A stretch of 60,024 nt of DNA from Gemmatimonadota bacterium (GCA_029262175.1 JAJCZV010000197.1:1-60024), one strand, 5' to 3'. Shown: positions 1-8,971, counted from the first letter of the stretch. Translations and numbers: made by a program. The notes: a model not told the origin generated them from the letters alone.

Positions 1-1113
1 GCGCCGAGCGGTGGCCTCCACCGCCCGCATGGCTCGGAGCATGTTGCCGGCCGCTAGCTGACGCAGCTCCGACTCCGACCAGCCGCGGCGCGACAACTCG
101 GCGAACAGCGCCGGATACGTAGACACGTCTTCGAGTCCGACGGGGCCTCGATCGATTCCGTCGAAGTCGCCTCCGATGGCCACATGGTCGATACCTGCCA
201 CGTTTCGAATGTGCTCGATGTGGTTCGCCACGTCCGCAAGCGTCGAGCGAGGGGCAGCTGCCGCAGGTCCGTCATACAGTCGCACTTCATCGTTCGTGAA
301 CGACTCGACAAACGTCACCATCACGACCCCGCCGTTATCCGGTAGTCGACGCAACACCTCGTCCGGAACGTTCCTCACGTGATCCGTCACCGCTCGAGCG
401 GACGAGTGCGAAAAGATCACGGGGGCTTCCGCGACATCCAACGCGTCGTGCATGCTTTCGGGCGAGACATGGGAAATGTCGACCATCATCCCCACCCAGT
501 TCATCTCGCGGACGACTTCTTGGCCGAAGGCGGTAAGGCCTCCGAACTCGGCGGGTTCGCAGCAGGAGTCCGCCCAATCGATGTTGCTACTGTGAGTCAA
601 CGTCATGTAGCGAGCGCCAAGCGCGTAGAACGCTCGCAGCGCGCCGAGTGAGTTCTCGATCGCGTGGCCGCCTTCCATCCCGATCATCGAAGCGATCTTG
701 CCCTCATGGAAGATTCTCATCACGTCAGCCGCGGAGCCCGCGAACTCGAGGTCTTCGGGGTGGTCGGCGATCACTTGGAGGGCGATGTCGATTTGTTCGA
801 GCTGCATGCGGGCCGCGCCTTCCTCCGTCGCCGAAAACGGTACGTACACGGACCAGAACTGAGCGCCCACCATGCCTTTGCGTAGCCGTGCCAAGTCTGT
901 ATGACCTGCAGCTTCGCTCGCGATGTCGTACGCCCGCACGTCTCTCGACGCATCCGCCTCGCGGATGGCCCAGGGAAGGTCGTTGTGCCCATCGAACAAG
1001 GGGACGCTCGACAGGACGCGCTTCGCGATCTCCATGTGGTCGTCCTGTGCCGTAGCCTGAGTTGCTCCAAGACCCAACGCCATGAAGAAAAGAACCGCGC
1101 GCTTCGTCGTCAT
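1..1113 (-). CDS. Membrane dipeptidase, peptidase M19 family (3' end cut by window)
   Basis: Zn-dependent dipeptidase, predicted exported. Read on the minus strand from the ATG at 1113, the frame stays open to base 1 (371 codons), so only the last few tens of residues are missing. It has a signal peptide (residues 1-22, cleavage after TAQ-like), the metal motif H43-x-D45 in FDGHNDLPW, the bridging glutamate in MEGGH (E147), a later SHV and HSSA histidine pair and the GGDFDG motif, all typical of the renal dipeptidase family. The family cleaves dipeptides such as Cys-Gly and often accepts a D-residue at the C-terminal position. It is divergent from pxpABC; a shared role in glutathione or peptide turnover is inference. 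Confidence 0.93.
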   Translation of the reverse strand, partial: MTTKRAVLFFMALGLGATQATAQDDHMEIAKRVLSSVPLFDGHNDLPWAIREADASRDVRAYDIASEAAGHTDLARLRKGMVGAQFWSVYVPFSATEEGAARMQLEQIDIALQVIADHPEDLEFAGSAADVMRIFHEGKIASMIGMEGGHAIENSLGALRAFYALGARYMTLTHSSNIDWADSCCEPAEFGGLTAFGQEVVREMNWVGMMVDISHVSPESMHDALDVAEAPVIFSHSSARAVTDHVRNVPDEVLRRLPDNGGVVMVTFVESFTNDEVRLYDGPAAAAPRSTLADVANHIEHIRNVAGIDHVAIGGDFDGIDRGPVGLEDVSTYPALFAELSRRGWSESELRQLAAGNMLRAMRAVEATARR

Positions 1114-1228
1114 CGACCTGACCCTTGCTGGAAGTAGTAGAAAACGGAGACGGAATCATGCGGCTCGCACGCGCTGCCGCGCTATAGATGGATTGGGCGC
1201 GCCCGATCCGGCTCGCTATGTTCCGGTC

Positions 1229-1960
1229 ATGCTACTGAACTGCGATATGGGGGAAAGCTATGGCCCCTGGGAGAAGGGGGACGACGCGGCGGTGATGCCG
1301 TTGGTCGATTGGGCGAACATTGCCTGCGGTGGTCATGCGGGGGACCCCGATGTGATGGCGCGGACGCTGGCGCTGGCACGCGAACACGACGTGCGCTGTG
1401 GTGCGCACCCGGGGTACGCCGATCGGAGGAATTTCGGCCGTGTAAGGCGGGAAGGCCCGGTCGATTCGCTCATACACGAGATCCAGGCGCAGATCGGCGC
1501 TCTCCAAGCCATCGCGAAATCGTTGGGCATCGTCCTGCACCATGTGAAGCCGCACGGCGCGCTCTACCTCGCAATGATGGACGACGAGGCCCTGATGGTG
1601 CGCCTGGCCGAGGCGGTCGCGGCGGTGGATTCATCTCTGGTGTTCGTCGTTCAGGCCACACCCGATCGAAAACGGCACGCCGCCTCGCTCGCGCACACCG
1701 GTCTCGCATTGGCGTTCGAAGCCTTCGCCGATCGCACGTATGCGGCTGATGGCCGGCTGCAAGCGCGATCAAACCCGAGCGCGGTTTTGCACGACCCCGA
1801 GTTGGTCGCGAACCACGTTCAAAGTTTGCTGCAAGGGGTCGTCGATACGCCCGGTGGGCCGCTCGCCGTCGACGCGGAGACTTTGTGCGTACACGGTGAC
1901 AACCCGGCCGCATACGCAGCGCTGACACGCATCCGCGAGCTGATCCCCCGAGTTTCATGA
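1229..1960 (+). CDS. pxpA: 5-oxoprolinase subunit A (LamB/YcsF family)
   Basis: Subunit of the ATP-dependent PxpABC 5-oxoprolinase that converts 5-oxo-L-proline to L-glutamate in the cytoplasm. The N-terminus LLNCDMGESYGPW, then NIACGGHAGDP and HPGYADRRNFGR, and later HVKPHGALY are the family signatures. The ATG at 1229 was chosen because the family starts directly with this LNCDMGE strand; the open frame extends 49 codons upstream but that stretch has no family similarity. At 243 residues it has the normal length. The stop overlaps the start of the next gene (ATGA at 1957-1960), so translation of A and B is probably coupled. Confidence 0.95.
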   Translation: MLLNCDMGESYGPWEKGDDAAVMPLVDWANIACGGHAGDPDVMARTLALAREHDVRCGAHPGYADRRNFGRVRREGPVDSLIHEIQAQIGALQAIAKSLGIVLHHVKPHGALYLAMMDDEALMVRLAEAVAAVDSSLVFVVQATPDRKRHAASLAHTGLALAFEAFADRTYAADGRLQARSNPSAVLHDPELVANHVQSLLQGVVDTPGGPLAVDAETLCVHGDNPAAYAALTRIRELIPRVS

Positions 1961-2628
1961 TCGAGTTTCCGGGACCGCGTAGCGCCCTGGTGTCTCTCCC
2001 GGTCACGCCAAATCAAGACGGCATTGCGCGCGTGCTGAGCCTCGAACGCGCCGCGCTAGAAGCGCTGCCGGGGTTATGCGCGACCATCCCGGCCTTCAAC
2101 CGACTTCTCATCGAAGGTGCGGCGAAGGACTGGGACCCCGAGCACGTCGAGGCGGTCATGGGCCCGCTCTTAGAGCGGTGTCTCCATGAGACCGTGTCGC
2201 TCATCGACGGTCCGACGATCTCGATTCCGGTCTGCTACGATCCCGATTTGGGGCCGGATCTGAGCGAAGTCGCACGCGTCAATGAATTGACGAACGAAGA
2301 AGTCGCGCGCTTGCATAGCGGCACGGTCTATACCGTCTTGGCCACCGGGTTCGCCCCCGGCTTCGCGTACCTCGGGGACTTGGATGATCAGCTTGCCGTG
2401 CCCCGCCGGCCGTCTCCTCGATCGCGCGTCGAGGCGGGGTCCGTCGGGCTGGCCGATCGAAGGACAGGCGTCTATCCCTCGGCGGGTCCGGGCGGTTGGC
2501 AGCTCATCGGGCGAGTTCCTCCCTCATTCTTCTCGGACGCCCAAACGCGCCTGACCCGTTTCGAGCCCGGTGGCCGGGTCGAGTTTCGGCCGATCGCTCG
2601 CCACGAATACGAGGCCGAGGCCGGTTGA
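1957..2628 (+). CDS. pxpB: 5-oxoprolinase subunit B (KipI family)
   Basis: Second subunit of 5-oxoprolinase, about 223 residues. The family signatures are visible: the ISIPVCYD strand, the segment TVLATGFAPGFAYLGDLD followed by PRRPSPRSRVEAGSVGLAD, and GVYPSAGPGGWQLIGRVP near the end. It starts with the ATG that overlaps the stop of subunit A and ends in a TTGA overlap with subunit C. PxpB and PxpC are homologues of KipI and KipA of Bacillus, but the three-gene order A-B-C with coupled starts supports the enzyme role rather than the sporulation-kinase inhibitor role. Confidence 0.95.
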   Translation: MIEFPGPRSALVSLPVTPNQDGIARVLSLERAALEALPGLCATIPAFNRLLIEGAAKDWDPEHVEAVMGPLLERCLHETVSLIDGPTISIPVCYDPDLGPDLSEVARVNELTNEEVARLHSGTVYTVLATGFAPGFAYLGDLDDQLAVPRRPSPRSRVEAGSVGLADRRTGVYPSAGPGGWQLIGRVPPSFFSDAQTRLTRFEPGGRVEFRPIARHEYEAEAG

Positions 2629-3557
2629 GCGCTCACGCGACGCTGTTGAGCCCCGGGCCGCTGTGCACGATTCAGGATCTGGGTCGTAGGCAGGGCCGAC
2701 GTGAAGGGCTGGCCCCCGGTGGAGCCCTGGATCAAAGAGCGTTCTTGTGGGCCAACCGTCTGCTCGAAAACGCTCCCGACGCGCCGGCGCTGGAGGTCAC
2801 GTTGGGCGGACTCAAGATCGCCTTCGAAAGCGAGACGGTGATCGCGCTTACGGGGGCGGACTGCGAAGCAACCGTCGAGGGGCGCGGGGCGGGCAACTGG
2901 CGCACCGTCCGTATCCAGCCCGGACAGACCCTTCGGCTCGGATATAGTTCGAGTGGGCTGCGGGCCTACGTCGGCTTCTCCGGCGGACTCGCCGCGCCTG
3001 AGTTTTTCGGCTCTGCGTCGATCGTGATCCGCGATGGACTTCCGTCGCCGCTAGACCGCGCGCTAGAGTCTGGCCAACCTCTTTTCTGGGTGGGTGGCTC
3101 CCGATCCTCGCCGCCCCGTAGCGTGCCGATCCAATACCGAGCGGGCCCGGCCGATTCGATCGAGCTCCCATTTATCTCAGGCTACGAGTGGGAGCAATTT
3201 ACCGTCGAGGATCACGTGCGATTCATGTCGACGACCTGGGTCGTCGGAGAGGCGAGCGATCGGGTCGCCACGCGATTGGCGGGCGCGAACCTCGAATCGG
3301 GGCCGAAGGAGTTGGACTCGGTTCCGCTGATCGACGGAACCGTGCAAGTGCCCGGGGATGGCGCACCCCTGGTCTTCATGCGCGATCGACCGACCATTGG
3401 GGGCTATCCGAAGTTGGGTTCGGTGGATCCGGTGGCGCTGGATCTCCTGGCTCAGGCCAGACCGGGCACCGTCGTGCAGTTTGTCGCGACCGACCCCGCT
3501 GCAGCCAGGGCGCGCCTGCGACGTCGCGAAACGTTCTTCGGGTTCGAGTCGATCTGA
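2625..3557 (+). CDS. pxpC: 5-oxoprolinase subunit C (KipA / biotin-dependent carboxylase-like)
   Basis: Third subunit of 5-oxoprolinase, about 310 residues. It begins LLSPGPLCTIQDLGR, followed by PGGALDQRAFLWANRLLEN, GGLKIAFESETVIALTGAD and near the C-terminus RPTIGGYPKLGSV, all diagnostic of the family. The TTG at 2625 was chosen because it overlaps the subunit B stop (TTGA) and places the conserved LLSPG strand six residues in; longer starts would lie inside pxpB without similarity. The gene ends 21 bases before a convergent FG-GAP gene. Confidence 0.94.
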   Translation: MSAHATLLSPGPLCTIQDLGRRQGRREGLAPGGALDQRAFLWANRLLENAPDAPALEVTLGGLKIAFESETVIALTGADCEATVEGRGAGNWRTVRIQPGQTLRLGYSSSGLRAYVGFSGGLAAPEFFGSASIVIRDGLPSPLDRALESGQPLFWVGGSRSSPPRSVPIQYRAGPADSIELPFISGYEWEQFTVEDHVRFMSTTWVVGEASDRVATRLAGANLESGPKELDSVPLIDGTVQVPGDGAPLVFMRDRPTIGGYPKLGSVDPVALDLLAQARPGTVVQFVATDPAAARARLRRRETFFGFESI

Positions 3558-3578
3558 GGCCGGGCGCCGGCCCGTCCG

Positions 3579-4739
3579 TCAGTCTCGATCGCTCCGGTTG
3601 ATCAAGATCGTGACGCTGTTCTCCGCATCGTTTGCGGTAGCCAGGTCGAGCCGTCCATCTCCGTCAAAATCTCCGACCGCGATCTGGTGCGGCTGCTGGC
3701 CGACCTCGATCCAGATGGCCGGGCTCAGTTCGCCGGCGCCGGAGTTCTCGAGGATCGCCACCCGGTGGCCAGAATAGTCGGCGACCGCAACGTCTTGGTC
3801 GCCATCCCCGTCTGCGTCAAAAACGACCGCGGCCCAGGGCGTCTCCGGTAGCGGGATCGTCCATTGAAGGGTCAGGTCCGCCCTTCCGTCGTTCTCGAAG
3901 ATGAGGACTTCCCCTGTACCGGAGCTCGGCAGAATCACTTCGTCGTCGCCATCTCCGTCGAGGTCGCCCGACGCCCCGATGTGCGGTCGCGTGCCGGCCG
4001 GGATGCCGTCGCGTCGTTCGAACACCCCCGAGCCATCGTTTCGGTGGATCGCAACCTCCCCGTCGGTGAGACTCGTGACCCCCACATCCAGGTCGCCGTC
4101 CGAGTCGAAGTCGCTGATCATGGCGCGTTCGACCCCCGCGCCACCGGAGAGTCGTTCCGAGATGTGGAAGACGCCCGAGCCATCGTTGAGCGCGATCGCG
4201 AGGTCCGGACCACTCAGATTGCCGATCGCAAGATCGTTCGAGCCATCGCCATCGAAGTCGCCTGTTGCGATCGAATGCGGTCTTCCGCCCACGGCCGTCG
4301 GCCCTGAGAGATGAAACTCCCCGCCGCCCTCGTTGAAGAGAATCGAAAAGTTGGCCGGCACGGCGCTCACAAACGCGATATCTGCGTCCCCGTCGCCGTC
4401 AAAATCGGCGGCCACCAGCGCCTCGGGATTCTCCGGCACATCGAACGTCACCGGCGTCTCGAAAGATCCGTCGCCGAGTCCCATCAACACCGACACCGTG
4501 TTGGCGACTTGGTCTGCCGTCACGAGATCCCAATGCCCGTCTCGATCGAGATCTGCGGCATCCAGGTTGTACGGTCGGGACGGCATCTCCACGTCCATGC
4601 GCAGAAAATCGAACCGAGAGGTCTCCCCAGCATCGTGGTTGGTTTGCGCGAGTACAGGGATCGGCAACCCGAAAAGAACGATTGCCGCAAGGCTGGTTGC
4701 CAACGGGGTTGGGGCGCGGACGATTCGACGACTGGACAT
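3579..4739 (-). CDS. Secreted FG-GAP/VCBS repeat beta-propeller protein
   Basis: About 386 residues. After a signal peptide (MSSRRIVRAP... PVLAQ, residues 1 to about 31) the whole protein is a series of about seven repeats with the Ca-binding pattern DxDGDGxxD followed by a short strand, for example DLDRDGHWDL, DFDGDGDADI, DFDGDGSNDL, DFDSDGDLDV, DLDGDGDDEV, DADGDGDQDV and DFDGDGRLDL. This predicts a seven-bladed integrin-alpha-like propeller. The start at 4739 was chosen because it gives the signal peptide; the frame is open upstream without one. No catalytic domain is visible; surface binding or structural function is the most that can be said. Confidence 0.85.
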   Translation of the reverse strand: MSSRRIVRAPTPLATSLAAIVLFGLPIPVLAQTNHDAGETSRFDFLRMDVEMPSRPYNLDAADLDRDGHWDLVTADQVANTVSVLMGLGDGSFETPVTFDVPENPEALVAADFDGDGDADIAFVSAVPANFSILFNEGGGEFHLSGPTAVGGRPHSIATGDFDGDGSNDLAIGNLSGPDLAIALNDGSGVFHISERLSGGAGVERAMISDFDSDGDLDVGVTSLTDGEVAIHRNDGSGVFERRDGIPAGTRPHIGASGDLDGDGDDEVILPSSGTGEVLIFENDGRADLTLQWTIPLPETPWAAVVFDADGDGDQDVAVADYSGHRVAILENSGAGELSPAIWIEVGQQPHQIAVGDFDGDGRLDLATANDAENSVTILINRSDRD

Positions 4740-4857
4740 CTGGGCTCCTAGGGAGTGGTTCGACCAACAGCCACAAAGTGCCTCGCTGAGGGGCGTGTCG
4801 CGATTCTCCCGGTTCGAAACCCGGGCGTCGGCAGCCCCGCCGCAGTGTCGAGACCTC

Positions 4858-5259
4858 TCAACTCTGTGGTCCCGAACCCTCCGCGGCCCGAACGGCTGGT
4901 GAGGATCCACCGCGCAAACCCGCGATGATGATGCACGGGACGGTGACCACGAGCACGGCTGTTTTGAACCAAAGGGGTTCCGCAGCGACGTTCAGGATGA
5001 TGTTGGCCGTCATCACGAGCGTGGTGAGCGCGGCGAGGACCAAGGCCGAGGTGCGAGCGAACTCACCGGCCACCAGCCGAGCCGTCTTGCCGGCCACCCA
5101 GCCGAGGACCGCGAGCCCAACCACGATCGCAGCGACCCACGGGACGGACACAGGGAGTTGTTCGTTGATCCACCACGTCATGACGATGAGGGATAGACCG
5201 CCCGCTACCAGCACGTAGCCCAGAATCACGGCGCCGACGGCTCTCGAGATCTTGATCAT
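4858..5259 (-). CDS. Small integral membrane protein (four helices), last gene of the PadR operon
   Basis: 133 residues with four hydrophobic segments (about residues 5-30, 38-60, 72-92 and 98-114) and a short polar tail. Its ATG at 5259 overlaps the stop of the preceding gene (ATGA), so it is co-translated with it. It resembles the first protein of the same operon (6210-6620): both have four helices and share a PLWF motif before the last one (AAEPLWFK here, GGPLWFDI there), which suggests old paralogues. The function is unknown. Confidence 0.75.
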   Translation of the reverse strand: MIKISRAVGAVILGYVLVAGGLSLIVMTWWINEQLPVSVPWVAAIVVGLAVLGWVAGKTARLVAGEFARTSALVLAALTTLVMTANIILNVAAEPLWFKTAVLVVTVPCIIIAGLRGGSSPAVRAAEGSGPQS

Positions 5260-5876
5260 TCGACTGGATGCTTCCGTACGTAGCGCATGGCGCCCCAGAC
5301 GATCCCGATCGGGCCGACGAAGAACCAAGCGGCATGCGACCAACCGACGTAGGTCCACGACGCTGAAAGGACCGTGGCGATGAGCGGTAAGACCGTGATC
5401 GCGGCCACGACGAGCCCAGCGGCGATTCCGTTGCGTCCCCCATGCCACGCGGCCGCGTACCCGCCGAGGATCGACGCCGGTAGCATCCCCACCAAATAGG
5501 CGGCTTCGCTCAGTGGCCCGGGGGCGCCAGCCGGTGGCCAAACGACGTCCAAGCCTGCGACCGCCGCCGACATGAGGAGGTCGCCCAGCACGAACAACGT
5601 CACGACCCCAAGCAACACCGCGGCAACCAGGCGACCCGCGCTGCGACCATGCACGTGAAATGTCAGGGCAGGCCAGAGCGAGCGAAGGATCTGCGTCCAG
5701 TACCACCGTTGGGCCTTCGCGATGCCCCAACCAGGTACCGCATGAGTCCTGAACTCCTCCTCCAGGTCGCCGAGCAGCGCCGCTCCGGCCGGGCCGGGCA
5801 GACACCGTTCAAGCAGCCATGTCGCGACGCGAGGCGGCGATACGGCGGCTGAGTCGCTCGCCGGTCCGCCCATCAT
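5256..5876 (-). CDS. Free-standing permease-prefix (ADOP N-terminal-like) membrane protein
   Basis: About 206 residues. The first 70 residues (PPRVATWLLERCLPG, LLGDLEEEFRTH, AQRWYWTQILRSLWP) match the permease prefix domain that normally precedes the FtsX-like region of ADOP-type ABC permeases in Acidobacteria and Gemmatimonadota. Here no permease follows; instead four hydrophobic segments complete a short protein. It starts with ATG at 5876, with GGAG six bases upstream, overlapping the stop of the PadR gene, and its stop overlaps the next start. ADOP genes are commonly preceded by PadR regulators, so the context is retained although the transporter itself is missing. Confidence 0.78.
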   Translation of the reverse strand: MMGGPASDSAAVSPPRVATWLLERCLPGPAGAALLGDLEEEFRTHAVPGWGIAKAQRWYWTQILRSLWPALTFHVHGRSAGRLVAAVLLGVVTLFVLGDLLMSAAVAGLDVVWPPAGAPGPLSEAAYLVGMLPASILGGYAAAWHGGRNGIAAGLVVAAITVLPLIATVLSASWTYVGWSHAAWFFVGPIGIVWGAMRYVRKHPVE

Positions 5877-6205
5877 GTCGCGCTCCAGCCGAGTTCCAAG
5901 CCTTCGATCATGCGGCCGAGCGTGCCCACGGAGGTCTCCAGCGCGCCTCGACCCGCCCCCGTGACCCGGAAGTACTGCTTTGCGCGTCCGCCGCGGACGG
6001 GCGTCGGGTCCCCGACGTAGCACTCGACAAAGGCCTTTCGCTTTAGGCGTTCGAGCGTCTTGTAGACCGATCCGATGGCGACGGTCCGACCGCTCTGTGC
6101 TTCGATCTCCTGTCTGACGGCCATCCCGTAGGCGTCCCCCTCCAAGCGGAGAAGCGCCGCGAGGACGATGAGCTCGAACTCTCCGAGACGATCTCCCTTG
6201 GCCAC
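5873..6205 (-). CDS. PadR-family transcriptional regulator
   Basis: 110-residue winged-helix repressor of the PadR type. KGDRLGEFELIVLAALLRL followed by DAYGMAVRQEIEAQSGRTVAIGSVYKTLERLKRKAFV is the typical DNA-binding domain, and GGRAKQYFRVTGAGRGAL is the wing plus dimerisation part. The GTG at 6205 was chosen because it lies just after the stop of the upstream gene and gives the usual family N-terminus; another GTG at 6247 would overlap that gene by 38 bases. It is the second gene of a four-gene operon of small membrane proteins that it probably regulates. Confidence 0.88.
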   Translation of the reverse strand: MAKGDRLGEFELIVLAALLRLEGDAYGMAVRQEIEAQSGRTVAIGSVYKTLERLKRKAFVECYVGDPTPVRGGRAKQYFRVTGAGRGALETSVGTLGRMIEGLELGWSAT

Positions 6206-6209
6206 CGCG

Positions 6210-6620
6210 CTACGCCGCGTCCGGTTGTGGGGCGCTCGTGGCACCACCGGAGGTCCTCTTCCAGCGCAAAAACAGGATGACGCCGGCGAAGATGCCGACG
6301 ATGAGGCTGCCCCCGGCCATGATATCGAACCACAAGGGGCCCCCGGCTTCGCCCGAGACGATCAGGGTCGTCGTCTCGACGCTCACGAACGCCGACAGGA
6401 TCCACGCGACGAGTCGAGTCGTCACCCCCGCGACCGCGGTTCCGACCGCTCCCCCGACGACCGCCGACAGACACGTGAAGAGCCCCGCCACACCCAGTTC
6501 AACCTTGGAAGACTCATAGAAGTCCACACCACCGAACCAAGTTTCCTGTACCAGCGTGATGAGAACCACCATCACGGCGTACCCCGCGACCACCCCGAAC
6601 ACGCCACGTAAGATTGCCAC
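6210..6620 (-). CDS. Small integral membrane protein (four helices), first gene of the PadR operon
   Basis: 136 residues, hydrophobic segments at about 5-25, 45-68, 72-92 and 103-123, ending in a basic RWKR and a polar tail. The GTG at 6620 is preceded by GGAGGA at the right distance, which is why it was preferred over a start 48 codons upstream. It is a likely paralogue of the protein at 4858-5259. Function unknown; the operon context with PadR and a permease-prefix protein suggests a membrane role. Confidence 0.78.
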   Translation of the reverse strand: MAILRGVFGVVAGYAVMVVLITLVQETWFGGVDFYESSKVELGVAGLFTCLSAVVGGAVGTAVAGVTTRLVAWILSAFVSVETTTLIVSGEAGGPLWFDIMAGGSLIVGIFAGVILFLRWKRTSGGATSAPQPDAA

Positions 6621-6908
6621 GATCGTCCTCCTTCTGGATTCATGGCCGGAAGAGGCACCTAGAGGGCCGAACCGACCGGAGGCGCATATGTACGACAAAC
6701 AGCAATAAATGGTTTCGGCAACGAGAGAGCAAGGCCCCGCCGTGGGCAGGGGACTCCTCGGCACGAGCGAGACAACGGACCGGCCGCTTATTCTGTCTTC
6801 TAGGAGTGGGACTCCGTCTGCGGTTCGGGGTCGAAATCACGAGCGTTCCCGGCCCGACCTTGCTATAGTGCTCCTCGGGCAGTGGGGACTTTGGGGTGGA
6901 GAGAACGC

Positions 6909-7652
6909 GTGACGAACACATGGAGCAACCCGATCCGGGTTGTAACTTGCCTCGTCTTGGGGCTGACGGGCGGGGGCGCCTTCGCGCCGACCGCCGCGCA
7001 AAGCTTGAAGGGATCGGCCCGATCGCTCGATCGGCAGAACCAGGTCGCGGTCCAGCACGACTTCACGTATCTGAACACGACCGCGCAGGTGAAGCGTTTC
7101 ATCAATGCCGGCTACTTGGTTCCGGTGCCTCAAGGCACCGACTATCGCCTCAATGCGCTCTCCTTTCCATACGCTCGGCCGGAAGTGGCCCTCTTTGTCT
7201 CTCGCCTGGGGTCGCAGTATCGCAGGGCCTGCGGCGAGCCACTCGTCGTCACGAGCCTGACTCGTCCCCGTTCCCGACAACCGCGAAACGCGTCGCCGAG
7301 ATCGGTTCACCCGACCGGGATGGCCCTCGACCTCCGGCGCAGCGGTACGCGGGCCTGTCGCGAGTGGCTCGAAGGTGTGCTACTCGACCTCGAGCGGGCC
7401 GGCGTTCTCGAAGCATCCCGGGAACGGCGTCCACCGCACTATCACGTCGCGTTGTTCCCGAGTCAGTATGCCGAGTACGTGGCGGCGCTCGCCCTCACCA
7501 AGCCGGCGGAGTACAGGGTCCGGCGGGGCGATTCGCTGTGGGAGATCGCCGAGGAACTCGAGACGACCGTCAACGAACTTAGATCCGCCAACAATATGAG
7601 CGGTAGCCGGATCTATCCCGGCCAAGTGCTCACGGTGCCCTCCCGACCCTAG
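6909..7652 (+). CDS. Exported M15-like (DUF5715-type) protein with C-terminal LysM domain
   Basis: About 247 residues. A signal peptide (residues 1-31) is followed by a domain carrying SVHPTGMALDL and HYHVALFP, the S-x-H-x-x-G-x-A-x-D and H-x-H arrangement of zinc-dependent D-Ala-D-Ala-type (M15/VanY-like) cell-wall peptidases. The last 45 residues (YRVRRGDSLWEIAEELETT to IYPGQVLTVP) are a LysM peptidoglycan-binding module. GTG 6909 was chosen because GGAGAG lies just upstream and it gives a compact signal peptide. Peptidoglycan binding is well supported; the cutting activity is an inference from motifs. It ends 17 bases before the sigma factor gene. Confidence 0.85.
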   Translation: MTNTWSNPIRVVTCLVLGLTGGGAFAPTAAQSLKGSARSLDRQNQVAVQHDFTYLNTTAQVKRFINAGYLVPVPQGTDYRLNALSFPYARPEVALFVSRLGSQYRRACGEPLVVTSLTRPRSRQPRNASPRSVHPTGMALDLRRSGTRACREWLEGVLLDLERAGVLEASRERRPPHYHVALFPSQYAEYVAALALTKPAEYRVRRGDSLWEIAEELETTVNELRSANNMSGSRIYPGQVLTVPSRP

Positions 7653-7669
7653 GGCGTCACGGAGCCGCA

Positions 7670-8935
7670 TTGCCCCAGCTCGAGCGCGAGATCGAAGCCG
7701 TCTTTCGACGGGACTCGGGGCGCCTCATCTCGGTATTGACCCGGATCTTCGGCCCCCAGAATCTGGAGTTGGCCGAGGACGTGGTCCAGGAGTCGTTCGT
7801 CCGGGCGATGACCGTTTGGTCCAAGGACGGAATTCCCGACAATCCCAGCGCCTGGCTCATGACGACCGCTCGGAATCGAGCCATCGACGCCATCCGAAGA
7901 GAGCGCACGCGACGCACGTTCGCCGATGACCTGACCGTTTACCTCGACGGTGAGTGGACGCTGACCTCGACGGTCGAGGAAGCGTTCGAAGACGATTGGT
8001 CTCGTGACGATCAGCTTCGCATGATCTTCATGTGCTGCGATGCGAACCTCGCGCTCGAGAACCGGATCACTTTGATCCTCAAGACTCTGTGCGGCTTGAG
8101 CGTTCCAGCGATCGCGCGCGCGCTGCTCACCACGGAGTCTACGATCAACAAGCGGCTGTACAGAACGAGGCGAAAGCTGAAAGGGGTCAGCTTCAAGCTT
8201 CCGGGTCCGGACGAGCTACCGACCGCACTCGGGACCGTCCACACTGCGCTCTATCTGCTCTTCAACGAGGGATTTCTTTCCACCACTGGAGAGCCGATCC
8301 GACGCGAGCGCTGCCGAGATGCGATGTTCTTGGTCAAGCTTCTGGTCGATGAGCCGTTTGTGTCAGACAGTGAAACGGTGGCGCTGATGGCACTGATGTG
8401 CTTCAACTCCGCCCGTTTGGAGTCGCGGCTCGACGCAGATGGTCGACTCGTGCCGCTCGATCATCAAGATCGCACGCTTTGGGACCACAAGTTGATTCGA
8501 CAGGGCTACGGCTATCTCCAGCGCACAGCCCGCATGCCACAGATCGCTGCCAGCCGGTATCACTTCGAAGCCGCGATCGCAGCGCGGCATTGTTCGGCCC
8601 AGACCTTCGACGCTACGGATTGGGATTCGATCTGCAATCTGTACGACCGACTGTTGGAGGTGGCGCCCTCGCCGTTGGCCGAACTCAACCGCGCGGTGGC
8701 GATTTCCTATCGCGATGGTCCCACGGCGGCGGTGGAACTGGTGGAGGGTCTCCGCGGACGTGGAGCGCTCCCGCATAGCCACGTCATCTCCGCCGTGCTG
8801 GCGAACTTGTATACGCGGGCCGGCTCGCATGAACCGGCCCGCCGCTATCTGGAACAAGCGCTTTCGACCGCGCCAACCGAGCATGAACGCTACTTCATCG
8901 AGCTCCAGTTCGAGCGAGCCGCAGGGGAGGCGTAG
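7670..8935 (+). CDS. ECF RNA polymerase sigma factor with long C-terminal extension (SigJ/ECF42-like, DUF6596)
   Basis: 421 residues, about twice the size of a simple ECF sigma factor. Region 2 is seen at about 15-85 (ELAEDVVQESFVRAM, AWLMTTARNRAIDAIRR), region 4 at about 120-170 (LCGLSVPAIARALLTTESTINKRLYRTRRKL), and the rest (LYLLFNEGFLSTTGE onward, then TPR-like helices) is the DUF6596-type extension. Start TTG 7670 has GGAG six bases upstream. In this sigma group no anti-sigma gene is expected and the usual partner is a DGPF/YCII protein, which is found convergently at 8972-9334. Its signal and targets cannot be seen. Confidence 0.92.
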   Translation: MPQLEREIEAVFRRDSGRLISVLTRIFGPQNLELAEDVVQESFVRAMTVWSKDGIPDNPSAWLMTTARNRAIDAIRRERTRRTFADDLTVYLDGEWTLTSTVEEAFEDDWSRDDQLRMIFMCCDANLALENRITLILKTLCGLSVPAIARALLTTESTINKRLYRTRRKLKGVSFKLPGPDELPTALGTVHTALYLLFNEGFLSTTGEPIRRERCRDAMFLVKLLVDEPFVSDSETVALMALMCFNSARLESRLDADGRLVPLDHQDRTLWDHKLIRQGYGYLQRTARMPQIAASRYHFEAAIAARHCSAQTFDATDWDSICNLYDRLLEVAPSPLAELNRAVAISYRDGPTAAVELVEGLRGRGALPHSHVISAVLANLYTRAGSHEPARRYLEQALSTAPTEHERYFIELQFERAAGEA

Positions 8936-8971
8936 CCGACCAGGCGGGCGCTCAGCCGACCGGCGCGGGGC

